64,000 nt of DNA from Hydractinia symbiolongicarpus. Its lineage: Eukaryota; Cnidaria; Hydrozoa; Anthoathecata; Hydractiniidae. Shown here piece by piece: positions 35,317-46,674 of the stretch (position 1 is its first letter; the number at the start of each line of letters is the position of its first letter). Location: the NCBI RefSeq assembly GCF_029227915.1, contig NC_079883.1, positions 5,702,001 through 5,766,000 on the forward strand. The letters run 5' to 3'. Under the pieces are notes generated by a model that saw only the letters and a list, made by a program, of their open reading frames with translations, was not told the origin of the DNA and did not search any database. The position numbers and the translations under genes are program-made.

Positions 35317-35408
35317 TTGAAAATATGGGGAAAAGGCAATTTACCTCAACTTCTTCAAAGATATCTTTTGAAGATAACGCAATTTCATTCTTTAGAATTT
35401 CAAATTAG
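35317..35408 (+). CDS. Terminal exon of the same unidentified gene
   Basis: Acceptor caagagtttttcag. Entered in phase 1 it reads VENMGKRQFTSTSSKISFED, then NAISFFRISN and a TAG at 35406. The tail is polar and Ser/Thr-rich, like a cytoplasmic or disordered C-terminus. A different open frame covers the stretch but starts inside the intron. Confidence 0.5.
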
Positions 35409-35409
35409 G

Positions 35410-36324
35410 ATTTTGACCAAAAGTTCAGTGAAACTACAATTTTTATTTTATTTTTTAATTTTTACTTCACTTTGTTCCTTGGAAGAAAGGTTGACTTCAT
35501 ATAGCTAAGTAAAGAATATTATGAGTTTGATGTCAAAAACAGCTCTTTTAGGATAGTCGTCCTATCATTTAAACCTCTTATCCAGTAAAATGATTGTTAG
35601 CAAAACTCTGCATAGTTATAGTAGTGGAGAATCTGAATAGATGAACTCGCACAACGTAATCGATATTCTAATTGAATATGACCACATAAAACACAATACA
35701 TGCATTAAGTCAAATTTAGATCAAATTTCCCTTGTAAATTATTTATTTAGTTAGTTATATTAAAAATGTCACCTGATATGATTCATGCTTTCCTAGTAAC
35801 GCCTTGATTCCCAAATAAAATCATACTTTATCAGAAAATATCGGGCTCAAAGTCATGATAAAGAAATGACATCAATCGAGATCTTTGTGCAAAGAGTGTA
35901 ATTAAATTAACCATCGTTGTGTCGACCATTGGGAGGGGTGTAAAGGAAATCCCAGATATCTTTTAAAAAGATTTCATGAATGGATTGAATAGATTTTGAC
36001 GCCTAAAGATTCACAACTTAAATCTGATTTAAGTGAAGTCTCCTTTGACATGCTAATTGGACATGGGAGGAGACAAGCCAACGGGTAGAATTAAACGACT
36101 TCTTTTTATAACAGCGATGATGTCATCTATTAAAAGAAGTGTTTGTTGTGATTTTTCTTTGTGTTTTTTCAATAACATTTAATTTTAATCCAGATTAATT
36201 AACTAGTTTTACCCATTCCTAAACAATTAAGTTATCATTTAGGTAAAGATGAAGGCGAGAGATAAGACATGCGTAACATTTGTTTCTGTTATCTTGATTT
36301 TATCAAACGATATTTCTTTTTCAG
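35410..36324. other. 3' flank of the unidentified gene and 5' side of the cystine-knot gene
   Basis: Should contain the leader exon, or part of the leader intron, of the cystine-knot gene. I could not fix a promoter or the leader donor. Confidence 0.3.
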
Positions 36325-36330
36325 GTGACA

Positions 36331-36753
36331 ATGAATAAGATAATGGGCTGGAAGATGAAGACACTGTTCCTTGTGATGTTCTCTGTCTTGTATACTTCGT
36401 TGGGTGCAAAACGTTACAATAGTCTTGATGAGATAAAAATAGCCATTTTGGAGAATTACGGTATGTTCATAACAAATGATAGCACACCTACTGAAACTTG
36501 TCAAACGAGGCTCTTCAATCTTACCATATCTCATAAAAACTGCACTCCAAAAATAGTGGAAACTTATTACTGCACTGGAAAATGCCACACAATGTTTATA
36601 CCTGGTCATCCATCTCTAGAAATCTGTAAAAAGTGTCGCCCTGTGAAGTTCAACTACAAACCTATCCAACTTGATTGCCCAATTGCTTCACGAAAAAAGA
36701 AAAGACATTTCAAATATCGAAACATACAAAGTTGTAAATGTGGAAAGTGTTAG
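36331..36753 (+). CDS. Secreted C-terminal cystine-knot (CTCK) protein, DAN/gremlin-like
   Basis: A 140-residue precursor on one coding exon. An acceptor (tttctttttcag) ends at 36324, so the first ATG of the exon is at 36331 and the upstream leader is spliced. Residues 11-26 (LFLVMFSVLYTSLG) form a signal peptide, with cleavage likely near Ala26. The mature chain has ten cysteines at 57, 71, 81, 85, 99, 102, 116, 135, 137 and 140, including the C-x-G-x-C ring motif (81-85) and a C-x-C near the end, in the order of the cystine-knot domain. The stretch CKKCRP...LDCP followed by a basic run (RKKKR) and C-x-C is closest to DAN/gremlin-type BMP antagonists; bursicon-like is the main alternative. 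One sequon, NLT at 63. Expected role: extracellular signalling ligand or antagonist. Placement in a subfamily is inference. Confidence 0.85.
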   Translation: MNKIMGWKMKTLFLVMFSVLYTSLGAKRYNSLDEIKIAILENYGMFITNDSTPTETCQTRLFNLTISHKNCTPKIVETYYCTGKCHTMFIPGHPSLEICKKCRPVKFNYKPIQLDCPIASRKKKRHFKYRNIQSCKCGKC

Positions 36754-36895
36754 TTTTCTGAGAGTGTATTTTTGATTTTTGATTCTCTTTGTAGTGTAAG
36801 AAAGTAATAACTTATATAAAATACATTTTTATTTGGTAATGTTGACTTTTAGATGTATAATTTGTAGTTAGTACAGTTCTTGGTTGTGCAAGCAA

Positions 36896-36901
36896 AATAA
36901 A
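36896..36901 (+). terminator. Poly(A) signal of the CTCK gene
   Basis: AATAAA about 145 bases after the stop codon, in an otherwise AT-rich 3' UTR. Confidence 0.6.
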
Positions 36902-37440
36902 GGCGAGTTTTTGTCAAACCTTAAGGAGCCACCGCTTGTCTCTCATACTTCCGTAAGAACACAAAAATGGTAAATTAAGATGGGATAAAAAGACAAGATA
37001 CGTTAGTTAGAAAAATATTGAATTATGTGTATTTTAAATTTCTTGGATTGGCTGTACTGATAAGTCATCGGCCTAATGGTAATATTTTTGAGAATGCAAC
37101 TCCCAATCAGTAAATATTCAACGCCTACATGTATTCATAAAGACAAATATTTTGATCAATTTCATAAAGACTTTCCAACCCCTCATACGTTATACTTTAG
37201 AATTTATTTTTAAAAAAAATGGGAGGAGTGGGAGATATTTTGCTCCAAAATAATTACGAAGAGAAAAGACTTTTAAAAAAATCTAAGAGACATGATTATC
37301 AACTTTTTATCTTCTGTAACATACAAAAAAATGATTATGACCAACGTTTTTTCAGGGTACACCAAGTACAGCTCTCCAAATCTTTGTATAAATGCTATCT
37401 GATCACATATCGTTGTCGTTGGCGTCTAAAACCCCGGACA
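36902..37440. other. Gene-free stretch
   Basis: GGCTGTACTGATAAGTCATCGGCC near 37050 is weakly tRNA-like. The frame at 37219-37443 has no recognisable motif. Confidence 0.3.
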
Positions 37441-37445
37441 TAATA

Positions 37446-37458
37446 TATTTATTTATTT

Positions 37459-37519
<61 letters not shown>

Positions 37520-37590
37520 TTCATTATTTATTAATTTATTTATTTATGAGCTAGTATCTACACAGGATGGCCTAACCAGTTACAAAATAG
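37446..37590. repeat. (TTTA)n microsatellite with LINE-like tail
   Basis: About 100 bases of almost pure ATTT repeats, then GTATCTACACAGGATGGCC. This resembles the tail next to TTTA repeats at 38632, so it is probably a LINE 3' end on the minus strand. Confidence 0.7.
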
Positions 37591-38290
37591 TACTCTTATC
37601 TAATAGGGTCCTGTAAATAAAATATAAACTACAACTGAAAAATTAAGTAGAAGAGTAATACGAAACAAAAGACTAGTTGAACATCAAATAGTAAGTAATT
37701 GGACCATAGAATGGTGGGCAAAATTATAAATAAACAGGATAAACAGGAATAGTGACATTTCTAAAAATCATAGTTTATTTCAAACAATATAATACCTATA
37801 AAACTTTTGTCAAAAATTAAAAAACTCTCCTGCCTAATTGTGTATCTTCGTTTTATCTTTACGCTTAGTTGTTTTTATAGTGTAGTTTTAGATATTTTAG
37901 TTCGCTTTGTTAATAATATCGAGAGTTTTCTTATTTAATGTTGTTAAGTTCCTGCAAAAGCCATTGTAGTTTTTATTTTCCCCTGTCACACGGCTAACTC
38001 TGTATATGTTTACATATAGCTTCATTTAACAATTAAGTTACTTCATAATTAACATTCTATGTTAAAATTTACAGCTCTATTGTTAAACTCTTAATATTTT
38101 TGTTCAAAGCTAGCTACAATGAGATTAAAGATCTTCCACATACTATGCAAGCCAAAAATGTAACATATATATTTTAGCAATATATTTCGAAGTATTACTT
38201 CATCATCAGTAAAATAAGTAAAAGTATATAGACAGTAAAACTGCTAAATAAAAAGTAGTCACATCACTAGCAAACCTGTGCAGTCGTGAT

Positions 38291-38625
38291 GTGTTGCTCC
38301 TAACACATGACGGTTACTACAGACAAAAGGGCGGATTAGCGTTGGGAAGTCTGCCAGCTCCAAATATACCTAATGGCTGGCTCAGCAAGTTTGACACACG
38401 TATAAAAAACGACGCAAAGCTATACTCCCGGTACATGGATGATATCCTGAGAGATATCAATAGAGAACAAATTAATGACAAACTTTTGGAAATAAACAAC
38501 TTCCATCCCAACCTAAGTTTACCGTGGAAAGAGAAAAAAGGTAGTATTTAATTTCTGGACATGTGAATCATACATAGAGGCGAGAATTTAACATCAACGT
38601 GGTATAGGAAAGCTAGTGACACAGG
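38291..38625 (+). pseudogene. Penelope-like reverse transcriptase, C-terminal fragment
   Basis: Reads YYRQKGGLALGSLPAP (motif with the GG/GS turn), then YSRYMDDIL with the catalytic YMDD at 38432-38443. After one stop at 38549 the homologous text continues in shifted form (FLDM...GENLTSTWYRKASDTGL). Stops and lost N-terminus make it inactive. Confidence 0.8.
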
Positions 38626-39059
38626 ATTAACAATATTTATTATTTATTTATTTTATTTAAAAATATTTATACAGGATGAGGACTTCAGTAATTTGCAAAT
38701 ATATACATAAATACAAAAAAACTGCTATCAATGTCCGTCCTGTCTGAGAATAAAAATGGAAAAAAGCAGTAAAAACAGTAAAAACGATAAAAATAAACAA
38801 AAAATTGATCAACTAGAAATGCAACAGTATGCAGACAAGGTGTAAAGTGACTTCATGTGAGAGCTAAATAAGACATAGGCATAGTTCAAAACATTAATCC
38901 CACTTAGCTAAACTTGAAGCAGATTGGACAGTGACTAAGATAGCCGCTAACAGTGCACATCGCCCAATAGCTGGTATCGTCTATTAAGAGCAGTACCCTC
39001 TAAGCGCCTTTATAAAAAGAGACATATTATCGATTTTTCGTATTTCAAGTGGCAGTGAA

Positions 39060-39988
39060 TTATACAGTTTACCCCCTGCAAAATAGAAACTCTGCCGGGC
39101 GATTTCTAGTTTGACCCGAAGTAACCTGACAATGCAGCCGTTATTTCGTGTGTTATTGTCATGTTGTTGGCTGATAAAATAATTGTCACAGATGTTAGTT
39201 CATTTAGTAGACACTTTTTAACGAGTACACAAATATTACCGTTCACGAGTCCTGTGATGGATGGAATATTATCACTCCGGACAATCGATCTAGCACGGTT
39301 CTCAAGCGACTTTAATTTGTTGAGATGTGTATTCGTGAAAGGTATTCTCAATGCATTACTATAAGTGATTAAAGAAAGGTACAATCATCATCGAGAGAAC
39401 ATTGTGTGCAGCTTCAGCGGTAAGGTACGGTCGTAATCTTTGTAGTAGGCGTAAACGGCTGCTGGCGCTTTTATATGATCGGTCGAAGTTGTCATTAAGC
39501 ATTACCTGCTGTCGATTACTGTTCCCAGATACTTAAACTGAGAAACGAAATTTATTGGATTTTCTTGATATACAACTTGTAGAGCCTTGTCATATACTTT
39601 CAAGCGTTTAGCCGTACCGAACAACATGACTTTTGTTTTCCTTTTTTTTAGATTTATAATTAACTCATTTTCACGGAAATATACCGATAGTCTCTCAAGG
39701 TCTTGATTGAGAGAAGTTGTTCAATTCTAGTAACATCCTTATAAGCAACGTATATGACGGTGTCATCTGCGTACATTATAACTTTAGAATTTCAGATATG
39801 GTCTACAAAATCATCATAAAAAATTATATAAAGCAGTGATCCCAAAATGGAACCTTGTGGAACACCGCAGTAAATTGGCTCGTAGCTAGATCGAATATTG
39901 TTAATGTCTACTAACTGACTTCGATTAAATAAGTAGTCGGTAAACCATGCTAGCTCCTTGCCTTTAATTCCGTACGTGCATAGCTTTT
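39060..39988 (-). pseudogene. LINE reverse transcriptase, palm catalytic part and thumb
   Basis: Continuing past a stop at the end of the block above, the frame reads AWFTDYLFNRSQLVDI, GVPQGSILGSLLY, and after another stop VIMYADDTVIYVAYKD with the catalytic YADD near 39757-39768. The last block, 39106-39384, reads LRIPFTNTHLNKLKSLENRA, the usual C-terminal domain of CR1/Jockey elements. Confidence 0.8.
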
Positions 39989-39989
39989 T

Positions 39990-40487
39990 TTATAATAATG
40001 AGTGTCCGATCGTATCAAAAGCTTTCGATAAATCTATATAAACTGCTCCAACTAACTTACCACCATCTATTTCGCGACGAATACTGTCGCAAAATAAAGT
40101 AGAAGCAAGTTTCGTAGAGCGTTTACTTCGAAAACCATATTGACAGTCGTTCAGTAATTTCTCATTTTCGAGATAGTTCATGAGTTTGTTATGAATAGCC
40201 TTCTCAAGAATTTTAGATAGCACCGGTAAATTTGAAATCGGGCGATAGTTTTCGGGAAGAGAAGAATCCCCAGATTTAAATATAGGTGCAACCTTCCCAA
40301 CTTTCCAGGCTGATGGTACAGTTGAGGTGTTTATCGAAAGGTTTATTATGTGACTCAGAGGTTTTAAAATTACAATAGCACAGTCTTTTAACATTCCGGG
40401 TGGTAACTCGTCTATGCCGGTTGCTTTATTTCGTTTGAGTGATCGGAGTTCTTTCTCAACAAAAATCTTCGAAATATAACCTATCAT
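39990..40487 (-). pseudogene. LINE reverse transcriptase, fingers and first catalytic motif
   Basis: Reads NKATGIDELPPGMLK, WKVGKVAPIFKSGD, ENYRPISNLPVLSK, CQYGFRSKRST and AVYIDLSKAFDTI (first catalytic Asp) in the standard order of motifs 0-3. Ends at an in-frame stop after GHSLL. Confidence 0.9.
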
Positions 40488-40626
40488 GAAAAGTTCGTAA
40501 AGAAAAAGGTGATACGTATCTCCATGTAAAATTTATAAGTTGAATTGACTTGGATTTAAGGGAGTGAACAGCTGTACTAAAAAACTTGCTGAAGTTGCTT
40601 ACTTTACTTCTGCTTTCACTATCTTT

Positions 40627-41133
40627 TCACATTTGACACACTTTTTTCGGTTTGCTTGGGAATACTGATTTTATTGCATTCCAAAACTTTCTTGGATTTG
40701 ACAGATTTTCGTTAATAACATCACGCTGGTGGTTAGCCTTTGCTTTCACTATATTATTGTTGCAACTATTTCTAATCTTTTTATATTTCTCTGTATCTTC
40801 TGTTTTACCTGATTTGCGAGCTTTGCGATAAAGTTTGTCACGGTTGTTCATTTGAGATTTTATTTTTGAAGTTAGCCATTTACAAGGTCGTGATTTAACT
40901 CTTTTTTCGATTAACGGGGCGTATTTATCAAAAGAATCTCTTAGCTTCGAGTTAACATACGTAACTGCAGAACTTACATCACTGGCGTCGTATACAGGGC
41001 GCCAGTCAATTTCGGAGACGTCATTAAAAAGATTTTTAGGAACGTAGTTAGTGTAATTACGGCACTTCAGAGTTCGCATAGGATGCTTGATGTTGTCTAT
41101 CCTATGTTGTGTATTCCATTCGTTAGCTCCCAT
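40627..41133 (-). pseudogene. LINE segment between endonuclease and reverse transcriptase
   Basis: Basic block reading KWLTSKIKSQMNNRDKLYRKA and NPRKFWNAIKSVFPSK, typical of the linker just upstream of the reverse transcriptase in CR1/Jockey LINEs. It is in another frame from the block below, so at least one frameshift separates them. The endonuclease itself is absent. Confidence 0.8.
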
Positions 41134-41389
41134 AAAGTATAAACGTTCCGTAGTAACTGGTCTGGTGTATAGGATTCATTACGCATGTAGTACCTGGGAG
41201 AATTTTTATCAAAGTCTCTTAAACGCAAAAACTCTCCTTTAGAATAACCAGTAACCTACATCGTTTTACGAAGACATTATCGAGAAGACCCTGTTTTAGC
41301 TAATTTTAAGACTTTTTAACTAGTTTTTTATTTTTATTGCTTATATAATATATATTTTTACCTTACTATACTTTTTATTTTTATTTTTA

Positions 41390-41490
41390 AAGACAGGACG
41401 TTTGTTAATAGCAATATTGTATATATTGAAAATCTATATCCTGTATAAAAATTGTTGATAATAATAATAATAATAATAATGATAATAATA
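41390..41490 (+). mobile_element. LINE 3' tail in plus orientation with (AAT)n
   Basis: TAGCAATATTGTATATATTG, CTATATCCTGTATAAAAATTG and then (ATA)n with one GAT. The same tail family as at 38632 but in the opposite orientation. Confidence 0.6.
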
Positions 41491-41696
41491 ACCCTGGAAA
41501 AGATATACCGACCCGTATCAAAGAGCATAAATATGCTGCTTGGGGACGTCATTTCAAGACTTGTAATGTGGAGCTATCAATCAATCAGGCAGATATAATG
41601 GCAAAATTGATTAAGTCGGAATATCATTTAATGACACTGGAGGCACTTTTTTTTTCGGGAAATAAAGCCTACAATAAACACAAAGGACGAGTTTAA
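41490..41696 (+). pseudogene. Penelope-like GIY-YIG endonuclease C-terminal part
   Basis: Reads PTRIKEHKYAAWGRHFKTCN, then ADIMAKLIKSEYHLMTLEAL and NKAYNKHKGRV, ending at TAA. R-I-x-E-H and the late L..EAL segment are what the end of the Penelope GIY-YIG domain looks like. It directly follows the AAT tract of the LINE tail. Confidence 0.75.
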
Positions 41697-41927
41697 AAGC
41701 CGTGAATTAGTAATAAAAGTTTAATTATGACTTATCCCTCATGGGAGTTTTAATCATTTAATACCTTTTAACTTGTGTACAGTGTATGTAGGTAAATGTT
41801 GATATGTGATGTGAATACTTTTTATTTAGCAGTTTTACTGTTTATATACTTTTACGTATAGCCTGATGATGAAGTAATACTTTGAAATATATTGCTAAAA
41901 TATATATGTTACATTTTTGCCTTGCAT

Positions 41928-43500
41928 AATATGTTGACAAAAATTGCACAATGTTTTTACCAAATAAAAGTTAAAGATTATCCAAAATTTTTTTCTTTGG
42001 ATAACCTTTTAGCTGAACCCTTGTGGGAAGCAGCTAATACGGGCATCATTCGAGGGACTATCAAGCCTGAACCTATCAATTTTGTATCTGTATCAGTGTT
42101 CATTTGTTCCTTTTTGTGTAGCTAGCGTCGAAAATCAGTTACTGCTTGAGCAACTGCCTTGGAAATTTCATGTCTATTTTATGTGAGGTAATTATTTTTT
42201 GATTTTACACATTTTCCCTCGGTTAGTTAATAATATTGTTATGTAAACAATGATCACATATTTTAATTTTCGTTTAGGACTCGACTAACTATTGTAGGTT
42301 ATTGTTTCCGAGTTTAAATTTAAGTACAAAATTTCTTTGAGGCTAAAAGAAGTAATTAGTTTGCTGCGTGAGGCTGGCTATTTATTTTACAAGTCGAAAG
42401 TAAGTTGGTTACTTACTTTCAGGGCACATTTAAAATAGCATATCCTTTTATATGGGTTTTATCTTGGATTTTATTTTCCTGGCTATAAGCTCTGTTAATC
42501 AGCAGATTCGACTCAGCTGAGATATGAACACAGGTACAGTCAAATGTACTTATAGTTTGCTTCTTAGACATTGGTTCCGCTTGTTGCATTGACTGAGCAT
42601 CAGTGATCCGAATTTATATTTTCAAGGTAAATATGTTCTCCTGAGGATACAAAAAATAAAATTGAGAACTAGCAATTAATTCCTCCTTGCTTTCGGTTAA
42701 ACAATACTTGGTTCGTTATAAATTCTTTTTTTTTTGTTTTGTTTATGTGTACTCCTAATTCTCGAAAAATGTTATTCTAGTTAGCAGCATTTTATAAGGC
42801 TAATTGAAGTTTTTTGGATGTTCCAATGCGCTCATCCGCTCATCAGCTCTAACTGCGGTGACTTCAAATTTAAATTATCACAATGTTCTTCTACAGGTAC
42901 CAGTACTGCTCATACAGCATGATTTTTCAACTTGGTGTGGGCAGCAAATACTCCAAACAAGTCATTTTGTCTGAATTTGCAATTACGTTGTTCAGTATTA
43001 TCATATTCTTCGAACTTTACAACTCCCTAATATCTTTGTGATACTTATAGCATTCCAACTTTTCAGCTGACTCTAGTAAATTCGTTTGTAGCATTTTTTC
43101 TGTTCATAGTTTTGTATTGACATGAAAAGGCATCACAGCGTTCGTAAATGTTATCCAAATAAAAATCGGCGTCCATTATTCGCAGTGCCTTTTTTGTCAT
43201 TTAAGTGTAAATTCATATTAAATTATCACACGGAGGGATACAGAAACGTTTAACCAACTTACATACGTGTATAGCTGCGCTTTAAGGACGAATTTTACTC
43301 CTTTACGAAAGATTTACCTTAATAAAGGAATTTTTTATAAAAATACATCCTCAACACCGCATATTCCGCTGAGACAGCTAACTACACTGAAATTTTTTTT
43401 TCGCCGTGTTAGTTTCCATAACTACACTAGACGTAAGACTGTGAGCATTTCCACAGGAACCAGCCCGTCCCCATTCGTAGCTGCCATATATGAATTGATG
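41928..43500. other. Gene-free stretch
   Basis: AT-rich; a T-run at 42727-42740. The frame at 41892-42125 belongs partly to the Penelope arm. Nothing else supported. Confidence 0.35.
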
Positions 43501-43509
43501 ACAGACAAC

Positions 43510-43640
43510 GAGTATTCTAATATAAGCTAGTCGGTAGTTCGTGGATAAATCCACGGGTTTGTCCGTTTTATAACACATTTCGGCTTTACGTAGCACGGCG
43601 GGTTTTTTTTGGAAAGACAGAAGACAAAGTAAGGGTATTA
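43510..43640 (-). repeat. Copy of the CGTCTGTCYGTCTGT dispersed repeat, right half
   Basis: Inverted: CGTGGATTTATCCACGAACT... The motif GTGGATAAATCCACGGGTTTGTCCG is a foldback and corresponds to AACCCGTGGATTTTTCCACG in the 46948 copy. Confidence 0.55.
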
Positions 43641-44590
43641 ATAACGCTGAACGCCAAGCTGAGCGCTTAAGTTTAGGGAAACCATGACGCACATTCAATT
43701 TGAACACTGTAGTAGAGGCTTGCAGTACGTCGGAAATACCTGTGAAGCACTACAGCGATGCAACGTCTCGGGTGTAACATAGTTTTTGAAAAATAACTTT
43801 TCAGCAACTAACCACAATTGAAAGTTTAAAAATTATCTATCAGGCGATATCGGGTTAAGGGTTCTGTTCAGGGAAGCCTTGCAACAAATACATTTTGGGC
43901 GCTTACAGCAGAGCGCCCTTTTGAATTTCTCACAATCTTTGATTAAAGAAAACACAGGAAAGAGTCTCCTGTTAGGCCATCGGAGTTAAACAGTCACTAA
44001 ACAACTTTATTGGAACTTTATTATACAAAAGTTAATTGTATATATGAAAACCTTCGGTGACAGCCCATTTCGTTAACCTGTTTAGATAAAATAGTGACAC
44101 GAAAATTTATTTTAATCTTAAATGCAGCCTAACAAAGTTACGTTACAAAATTGTAGTAGTTATCAATCTGCATTCCACATTAGAAATACCTCAAAAGTGT
44201 TTAGCTACTCATAAATGAACATCTTATACTTTTTAGCTAACCACAACATAAGTTCAGATCAAATTTGTGAACACAAAACAAAATGAAACAATAACGTTGG
44301 CTGGAATAAAAAGCACCAAAAATAGTGAAAACCTATACAGCATAAGTACAGTTGGCTATCTAGCTGATCTTGCTCTGCTCTCTCACATTATACCTTTGTA
44401 GGCAAAAAGTGACCTTCGAACCTCAACTTAATACCACAGCAGGGCGTTTAAATCGAACTAGCTTTTGTTAGAGTAGTCTTAACCGTTGCATGTTCCTTCC
44501 TTGATATATCGAAGTCGCAAAAGTCAGGCATCGCATCTACTTAATACGCGCGAGCGAAATCTGGTCCTGCAGGAATCCCGAAATATAAAC
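43641..44590. other. Gene-free stretch
   Basis: No supported feature. Confidence 0.35.
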
Positions 44591-44594
44591 GGGG

Positions 44595-44660
44595 CAGCGG
44601 TTTCAAACAGGCAGACAGAATACGGATATTTGAATAATAGATATAAACTAGCAATGTAAC
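44595..44660 (-). repeat. Partial copy of the dispersed repeat, left end
   Basis: GGCAGACAGAATACGGATATTTGAATAATAGATATAAACTAGC is the inverse of the TAATACCCGTATACGTCTGTC end, with small changes. Confidence 0.4.
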
Positions 44661-44665
44661 CCTGC

Positions 44666-46169
44666 GTTAAACGTCAAGTTCACGTCAAGTGCAGGTCAAC
44701 CACGTTGCCACCCCAGGTGAAGCGCTTAATGGAGATATATGCTTTACGCTTCACAACAGCTGTTCCGTCAAAAAAAGAAGGTACGGGTTGTTGCTACCCC
44801 GTCTTAACAAAAATAGTTTCAGTTTTACTTGTAAGCGACAGTGGGATAAGCACATAGTACAGAAAAGTCATGCTGTACACCCGGGTGAAAGTTTACAGTT
44901 GGTGAGCTAATCTGCGTAATCTGTGCAATTTCCCTTAACTACATACCTAACTGCATACGGATAAAAATCACTTATGCCAAACTGACTAAAAACCTTATAA
45001 GAAAAATAGCAATATAAAAAACTAGCTATAGCTAGCTAGCTAGCCAGCTGGCTTCATGCTCACTCTTCATAACCTACGTTTCTATTTCAGGTAGGCTACC
45101 TAGCTGAAATAGAAATGTAAACCAACTGAAAATCTTTATTTCTTTTCAAAGCACCAATGAGTATCAAAAGCAAAGAGAACCAAATAGTTGCAATCAAAAC
45201 TTTCCTTCTAAACAATTATCTACCAAAACTGCCGTCTTTTTGTTTGCTGGTGTGTACAAGTTTTTTTTTCGAAGCTCCCGGTCTGATCATAATCGCGAAC
45301 AAATCTTCTTAAAAATAGGATTAAGAAATTAAACCTTACCGATTGGTTCATTTACTCGTGAAATTGGAGCTGCTCATGCACGCTAAGAGCAGGAAAAGAA
45401 GGTGGAATGTTAGCGTATGGCCTAAAACAGTGTTTTTCTTTTTGTCAAGCGTGTTTAGCAAGAAGTTATTTCAGCACAGAGATAAACAGACACCGGATAT
45501 TAAAATATTAAAAATATAGAGACTATTAAAGAATAGAAGCAGGCTAAATTAATTCGTTGTTATTAGTATGATACGTCATTATTAAAGAAACTAGTCGTTT
45601 GTCGTGGAACGTCCAAAGAATGCACCAGTCGTACATATTTTTGTAGCTTGTCCGCCTATTAGCATGATATAACTTATGCTCTGAGAGTAGAACAGAAAAG
45701 AGAATCGGGTAACCATATTAAACAAACAGAATACGGCTACTATTATAGAGTCTAGTCTTTAGCCCTGTCGTTAACGCTAAATTGAGTGCTCGATTGCCGC
45801 TAAATTGTTCTCCACGTCTGTGGACCGCTTAGTAAAGATATACTTTGGGCCGTACGTGTTAATTTATTATTAAAAAAAAAACTTTCCAGCCCAAGCAGTT
45901 CATGACTGCACATGGTATAGCCTATTGTAACCTTGTTATTTGACATTTTTTATTTGTAAGATAATTTTTCATGGAAATTTAAAGTATATTGCAAATCCGT
46001 GTAGAGCGCTAACAGTAAAATCCTTTTTCATACGTAATGTAATTTTCAATAAAATTGCAACTCGCTGTAAGTGAAAACATAGGCAACAGCTTGTATCTTT
46101 TCTGCCATCGGGACGTATCGCCGTACCGGTGTCAAAAAAGATACAAGATGCACTGGGGACGAGGTTAAA
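44666..46169. other. Mostly gene-free; one hairpin
   Basis: TAGC-rich palindromic run near 45024-45052 precedes the hairpin at 45079. Near 46085-46165, CTGGGGACGAGGTT marks a fragment related to the foldback at 48400. Confidence 0.4.
45079..45115. repeat. Hairpin with 16-base arms
   Basis: TTTCTATTTCAGGTAG and CTAGCTGAAATAGAAA pair with one mismatch around a 5-base loop. Confidence 0.7.
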
Positions 46170-46674
46170 TACAGTACACTCGCGTTAACTGAGACATTTA
46201 GGGAACCGTGAAAATTCGTTCCACTTAGGGAACGCCTTACTTAAACGAATCTCTCTCTAATTAAGACTTTTTTTCAAAATTGCACAAAATGTCCCACCTA
46301 TCAGGACTTTTTTACTTCTTTTGTTATCTTGTATTTATTGGTAATTGATTTTGAAATTGTTTTTCGTTTTTTGTCAACTTCTTACACCCCTTTACAGATT
46401 GTGGCTTTCAGACAGCAACAAAAGCTTCTTTTCAACTCGGCAGTAGCGTATTTCATTCGTTTATTACTTTTTCTGGGAAACCATTGCATTGACGTCACAC
46501 GTAAGCAAAGCTTACCACCTTAATAAATTGCAAGAAAGATTACAAAAAAAGGATCGGGGACATAAAAAACATAATGGGAACAAAAAGAAACTACATTTTG
46601 TGTTTAAACAAACATGAAACAATCATACAACTATAACAGCAGTAGTTCGTTGAAGTCAAACAACGAATGGTCTC

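Larger units (their letters stand above)
38632..41200 (-). mobile_element. CR1/Jockey-like LINE, inserted in the Penelope-like element
   Basis: Minus-strand coding remnants from 41133 down to about 39060, with a 3' tail at 38632-38690 (inverted: ATCCTGTATAAATATTT then TAAA/TTTA repeats). Stops and frame changes between blocks show decay. Confidence 0.8.
38156..41927 (+). mobile_element. Penelope-like element with outer inverted repeats, split by LINE sequence
   Basis: Arms at 38156-38268 and 41812-41927 are inverted copies (AATGTAACATATATATTTTAG.., ACTTCATCATCAG.., ACAGTAAAACTGCTAAATAAAAAGTA). Inside lie the C-terminal half of a Penelope-type reverse transcriptase and, beyond the LINE insertion, a GIY-YIG endonuclease-like tail, both on plus. 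The first part of the reverse transcriptase is missing. Confidence 0.8.

Noticed and set aside
36325-36330. Start of the cystine-knot protein at GTG 36325
   Set aside because: GTG follows the splice acceptor directly; the ATG at 36331 is the first normal start in the exon.
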